Assembly: GCA_007123015.1 (NCBI GenBank)
Contig: SKSL01000071.1
Location: 1-13,795, forward strand
DNA from: Natronohydrobacter sp.
GTDB taxonomy: Bacteria; Pseudomonadota; Alphaproteobacteria; Rhodobacterales; Rhodobacteraceae
Direction: 5' to 3'
DNA length: 13,795 bases
Position 1 is the stretch's first letter. Each line of letters begins with the position of its first letter. The notes under the pieces were generated by a model. That model was not told where the DNA came from and did not search any database. It worked only from the letters and a program-made list of their open reading frames with translations. The position numbers and the translations under genes are program-made. Of the stretch, positions 13,780 to 13,795 are shown one piece after another.

Positions 13780-13795
13780 ATGACGCGTTACAACA
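13780..13795 (+). CDS. First codons of a gene cut off by the right window edge
   Basis: ATG ACG CGT TAC AAC (M-T-R-Y-N) follows AGGAG at 13770-13774 with 5-nt spacing and lies downstream of the FNR box, which together support a true start. Five residues are too few to identify the product. A hairpin CGCGC (13744-13748) / GCGCG (13755-13759) sits in the presumed leader. An ATG at 13761 in another frame lacks a ribosome-binding site. Confidence 0.55.

Overview
The window reads as ordinary chromosome of a GC-rich alphaproteobacterium, most likely of the order Rhodobacterales. This rests on protein style (UvrA, ClpP, ClpX, RlmE), on a stand-alone folate:corrinoid methyltransferase next to a short MetF-like protein, and on a perfect FNR/FnrL box at the right edge. 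No species is claimed. I see no transposase, integrase, CRISPR array, tRNA or rRNA, and no sign of recent transfer.

Layout, left to right. (1) Plus strand, 1-3727: the C-terminal two thirds of uvrA (cut by the window edge), an exported 470-residue protein made almost wholly of 18.5 MORN repeats, and a 60-residue DUF2256 zinc-ribbon protein. (2) Minus strand, 6844-3704: a tightly packed operon of a short Ppx/GppA-type phosphatase, rlmE (23S rRNA 2'-O-methyltransferase), trmO-like tRNA methyltransferase and a membrane-anchored alpha/beta hydrolase. Its last codons overlap those of the DUF2256 gene tail to tail. (3) Plus strand, 7104-9364: a three-gene one-carbon operon of a CvfC-like 'virulence factor' small protein, a divergent methylenetetrahydrofolate reductase and a methyltetrahydrofolate:corrinoid methyltransferase. 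It ends in a hairpin terminator shared with the convergent clpX. (4) Minus strand, 13329-9435: an RlmI-like rRNA methyltransferase translationally coupled to a PIN-domain protein, then clpP with its own promoter, then clpX. (5) After about 450 bp without a convincing gene comes a perfect FNR box 82 bp ahead of a start codon whose gene runs out of the window.

The genes are mostly housekeeping: DNA repair, proteolysis, RNA modification and phosphate signalling. The most instructive unit is the one-carbon operon. It supplies the methyl-folate half of what looks like a split, multi-protein cobalamin-dependent methionine synthase, with a small protein of unsettled role as its first gene. The MORN protein (apparent nine-repeat block duplication) and the PIN/rRNA-methyltransferase pair (no antitoxin) are the other places worth a second look. 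I did not find a clearly new defence or mobile system here.
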